Part shown: piece after piece, positions 41,273-42,497 of the stretch | How the letters are laid out: each line of letters starts with the position of its first letter | How positions within the stretch are numbered: the stretch's first letter is position 1 | Source of the DNA: DAOPYE01 sp035352715 | Lineage (GTDB): Bacteria > Acidobacteriota > Holophagae > Holophagales > Holophagaceae | Reading direction: 5' to 3' | NCBI GenBank assembly: GCA_035352715.1 | Contig: DAOPYE010000013.1 | Coordinates: forward strand, 1 to 42,497 | DNA length: 42,497 bases | The notes under the pieces: model-generated | Told to the model about the DNA's origin: nothing | What the model saw: only the letters and a program-made list of their open reading frames with translations | The model's database searches: none | Translations under genes and position numbers: made by a program

Positions 41273-41624
41273 GATCGGTCTCCTCCGTTTCGAGGTGGAG
41301 CAGAAGTTGGAACACGAGCCCTGTCACGGCAGCGGTCACCAGGGTGCTGAGGATCAGCGTGGCCAGGATGGCGAATCCAAATCGCTTCCATAGATCCAGG
41401 TACTGAATCAGACCCGCGCCAGCCGGAACGAAAAACAAAGCCATGTTGCGCGTGATAGCACCAATGGTGCCATCCACCTTGGGGGCTAGACGCGGGAAGG
41501 CCAGTAGCCCGATGAACGCTAGGGCCATGCCAATGACGGCACCGGGGATCGGAACACGGGTCACATGCGCGGTCGCTTCGCCCAGAAATTGGAAGATCAG
41601 GAGCAGCAGCAGGGTGTCAAGCAT
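41265..41624 (-). CDS. lrgA: LrgA/CidA-family membrane protein
   Basis: A 119-residue inner-membrane protein with four helices, the holin-like partner of LrgB. Typical landmarks are RVPIPGAVIGMALAFIGLL, LAPKVDGTIGAITRNMALFF and FVPAGAGLIQYLDL. The final acidic tail (HLETEETDRV) overlaps the lrgB start. It lies divergent to the symporter gene at 41889 and shares its control region. Confidence 0.92.
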   Translation of the reverse strand: MLDTLLLLLIFQFLGEATAHVTRVPIPGAVIGMALAFIGLLAFPRLAPKVDGTIGAITRNMALFFVPAGAGLIQYLDLWKRFGFAILATLILSTLVTAAVTGLVFQLLLHLETEETDRV

Positions 41625-41710
41625 TCGGGTTCATCCTTCCCGCTTTGGATGCCATCCGGGTCATGGATGGCTGCACCCAATTTGGCGCACTTGTGGAAAA
41701 GGGATGTCAC

Positions 41711-41787
41711 GGTCAAAAAAACCAACCTGGGAATGACCTTTCTCTTGACCAAAACCCTGATTTTAGGAAATCTTGGAACCGGTTTCA
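41711..41787. promoter_or_regulatory. divergent control region of lrgA and the symporter, with operator-like repeats
   Basis: The 264 bases between lrgA (start 41624) and the symporter (start 41889) are less GC-rich than the rest. GGTCA (41711-41715) and two TGACC copies (41734-41738 and 41746-41750, 12 bases apart) form repeated half-sites. TGGAACC/GGTTTCA (41774-41787) is a near-perfect 14-bp palindrome with the CCGG centre of LacI/GalR-type operators. No confident promoter boxes were seen. Confidence 0.4.
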
Positions 41788-41888
41788 GTTTTTTGACGAT
41801 CCCACGGAAGGTTTTGCGGAACGAGCGGTCCTGCTTCATTCTGGAATCCAGTGGGTCCAATCATCTTTTCATTTCGCATGGAGAAGCT

Positions 41889-42497
41889 ATGTCACTGGCT
41901 TTCAGCCCCCTTCCTCTTCCGCCACTGGCAATGGCATCCAGCCTGCTGCAACCGCTGGATTGGAGTGTCATCGCCATCTATTTCGCAATCCTGATCGGTG
42001 TGTGCTGGTGGGTGATCCGCAAGAATACGGATACGGCGGATGACTACTTCCTGGCGGGCCGCCATCTGGAATGGTGGATCGTTGGCGCGTCCATCTTCGC
42101 CTCCAACATTGGCTCGGAGCACGTGGTGGGACTGGCGGGTTCTGGCGCCACCGATGGCGTGGCCATGGCGCACTATGAGTTGCACGCCTGGTGTCTGCTG
42201 GTGCTGGCCTGGGTGCTGGTGCCCTTCTACATGCGCACCCGCGTCTACACCATGCCGGAATTCCTGGAGAAGCGGTTCAGCCCGTCCTCTCGCTTGACCC
42301 TCACGCTGGTGTCTCTGGTGCTCTACGTGCTCTCCAAGGTGGCCGTGGGCATCTTCGCCGGTGGCGTGGTGTTCGGCTTCCTTCTCCCTGAAATGCACCT
42401 GAACCTGGGCTTCATCTACCTGGACAGCTTCTGGGTGGGATGCCTCGCGCTCTTGCTCTTGACCGGTCTCTACACCACGCTGGGTGGCATGCGCGCG
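41889..42497 (+). CDS. sodium/solute symporter (SSS family), N-terminal part
   Basis: The frame from ATG 41889 stays open to the window edge (203 codons), so the gene is partial. It has at least four membrane helices: VIAIYFAILIGVCWWVI, WWIVGASIFASNIGSEHVVG, WCLLVLAWVLVPFYM and LVSLVLYVLSKVAVGIFAGG. DDYFLAGRHLEWW and GSEHVVGLAGSGATDGVAMA are strong marks of the SGLT-like branch, which takes up sugars or myo-inositol with Na+. The substrate is unknown; amino sugar is possible given the nearby operon. GGAG (41880-41883) precedes the ATG. A LacI-like palindrome lies about 100 bases upstream. Confidence 0.9.
   Translation, partial: MSLAFSPLPLPPLAMASSLLQPLDWSVIAIYFAILIGVCWWVIRKNTDTADDYFLAGRHLEWWIVGASIFASNIGSEHVVGLAGSGATDGVAMAHYELHAWCLLVLAWVLVPFYMRTRVYTMPEFLEKRFSPSSRLTLTLVSLVLYVLSKVAVGIFAGGVVFGFLLPEMHLNLGFIYLDSFWVGCLALLLLTGLYTTLGGMRA

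Noticed and set aside
41597..41860. Small basic 87-codon frame in the lrgA upstream region (minus)
   Set aside because: It overlaps lrgA, has no ribosome site or family, and covers the likely divergent control region.

Overview
The window is 42.5 kb of dense, GC-rich DNA from a diderm, flagellated bacterium. Evidence: genes for an outer-membrane lipoprotein carrier (LolA-like), a predicted outer-membrane barrel and a periplasmic D,D-carboxypeptidase, plus MotA and MotB. The style of the genes (many exported repeat proteins, zinc-ribbon fusions, an orphan Acidobacteria-like pseudopilin) suggests Acidobacteriota, perhaps Holophagae. That is an inference from memory, not from a marker gene. No insertion sequence, prophage, CRISPR array or rRNA was seen, and no gap without a gene exceeds 300 bases. 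The window reads as ordinary chromosome with several unusual genes.

Layout. 1-1767 (minus): part of an initiator tRNA, then hemB and hemD. 1862-4644 (plus): three tandem, related, exported proteins of unknown function ending in Lys-rich tails. 4713-13477 (minus): motA-motB, a YfiC-like methyltransferase, pyrophosphatase, an EamA transporter, a CheY-like receiver, DacB, a pseudopilin, a GAF/HD-GYP protein and a FabD-like acyltransferase, closely packed. 13542-14880 (minus): a cold-shock protein with a structured leader and an aberrant FolD. 14933-23574 (plus): nth, a TlpA-like thioredoxin, a zinc-ribbon/PAS protein whose ribosome site lies in a 13-bp hairpin, and an AddB/AddA-like nuclease-helicase pair. 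23575-24942 (minus): hemN, with its stop codon touching that of addA.

25099-33020 (plus): a small exported peptide, a CPBP protease, a TPR protein, a YycJ-like metallo-hydrolase, an outer-membrane barrel with a LolA-like partner, and a three-gene set (MJ0042 finger + FHA; spaced TPR units + membrane anchor; zinc ribbon + RDD-like membrane domain). 33037-39673 (minus): a tight six-gene operon, read as PIG-L deacetylase, nagB, lacI-type regulator, ROK kinase, unknown Rossmann-like protein, KimA-like K+ transporter. It has a candidate promoter overlapped by a LacI-type operator. 39804-42497: an SDR oxidoreductase, lrgA-lrgB, and the start of a sodium/solute symporter.

How the genes may work together. 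hemB, hemD and hemN cover three steps of haem synthesis. The PIG-L, NagB and ROK set could turn N-acetyl-hexosamines into fructose-6-phosphate by deacetylating before phosphorylating. The best candidates for undescribed biology are the three-paralogue exported family, the FHA/TPR/RDD set, the FolD that lacks its catalytic lysine, and a shared tendency of signal peptides to leave glutamine as the first mature residue.
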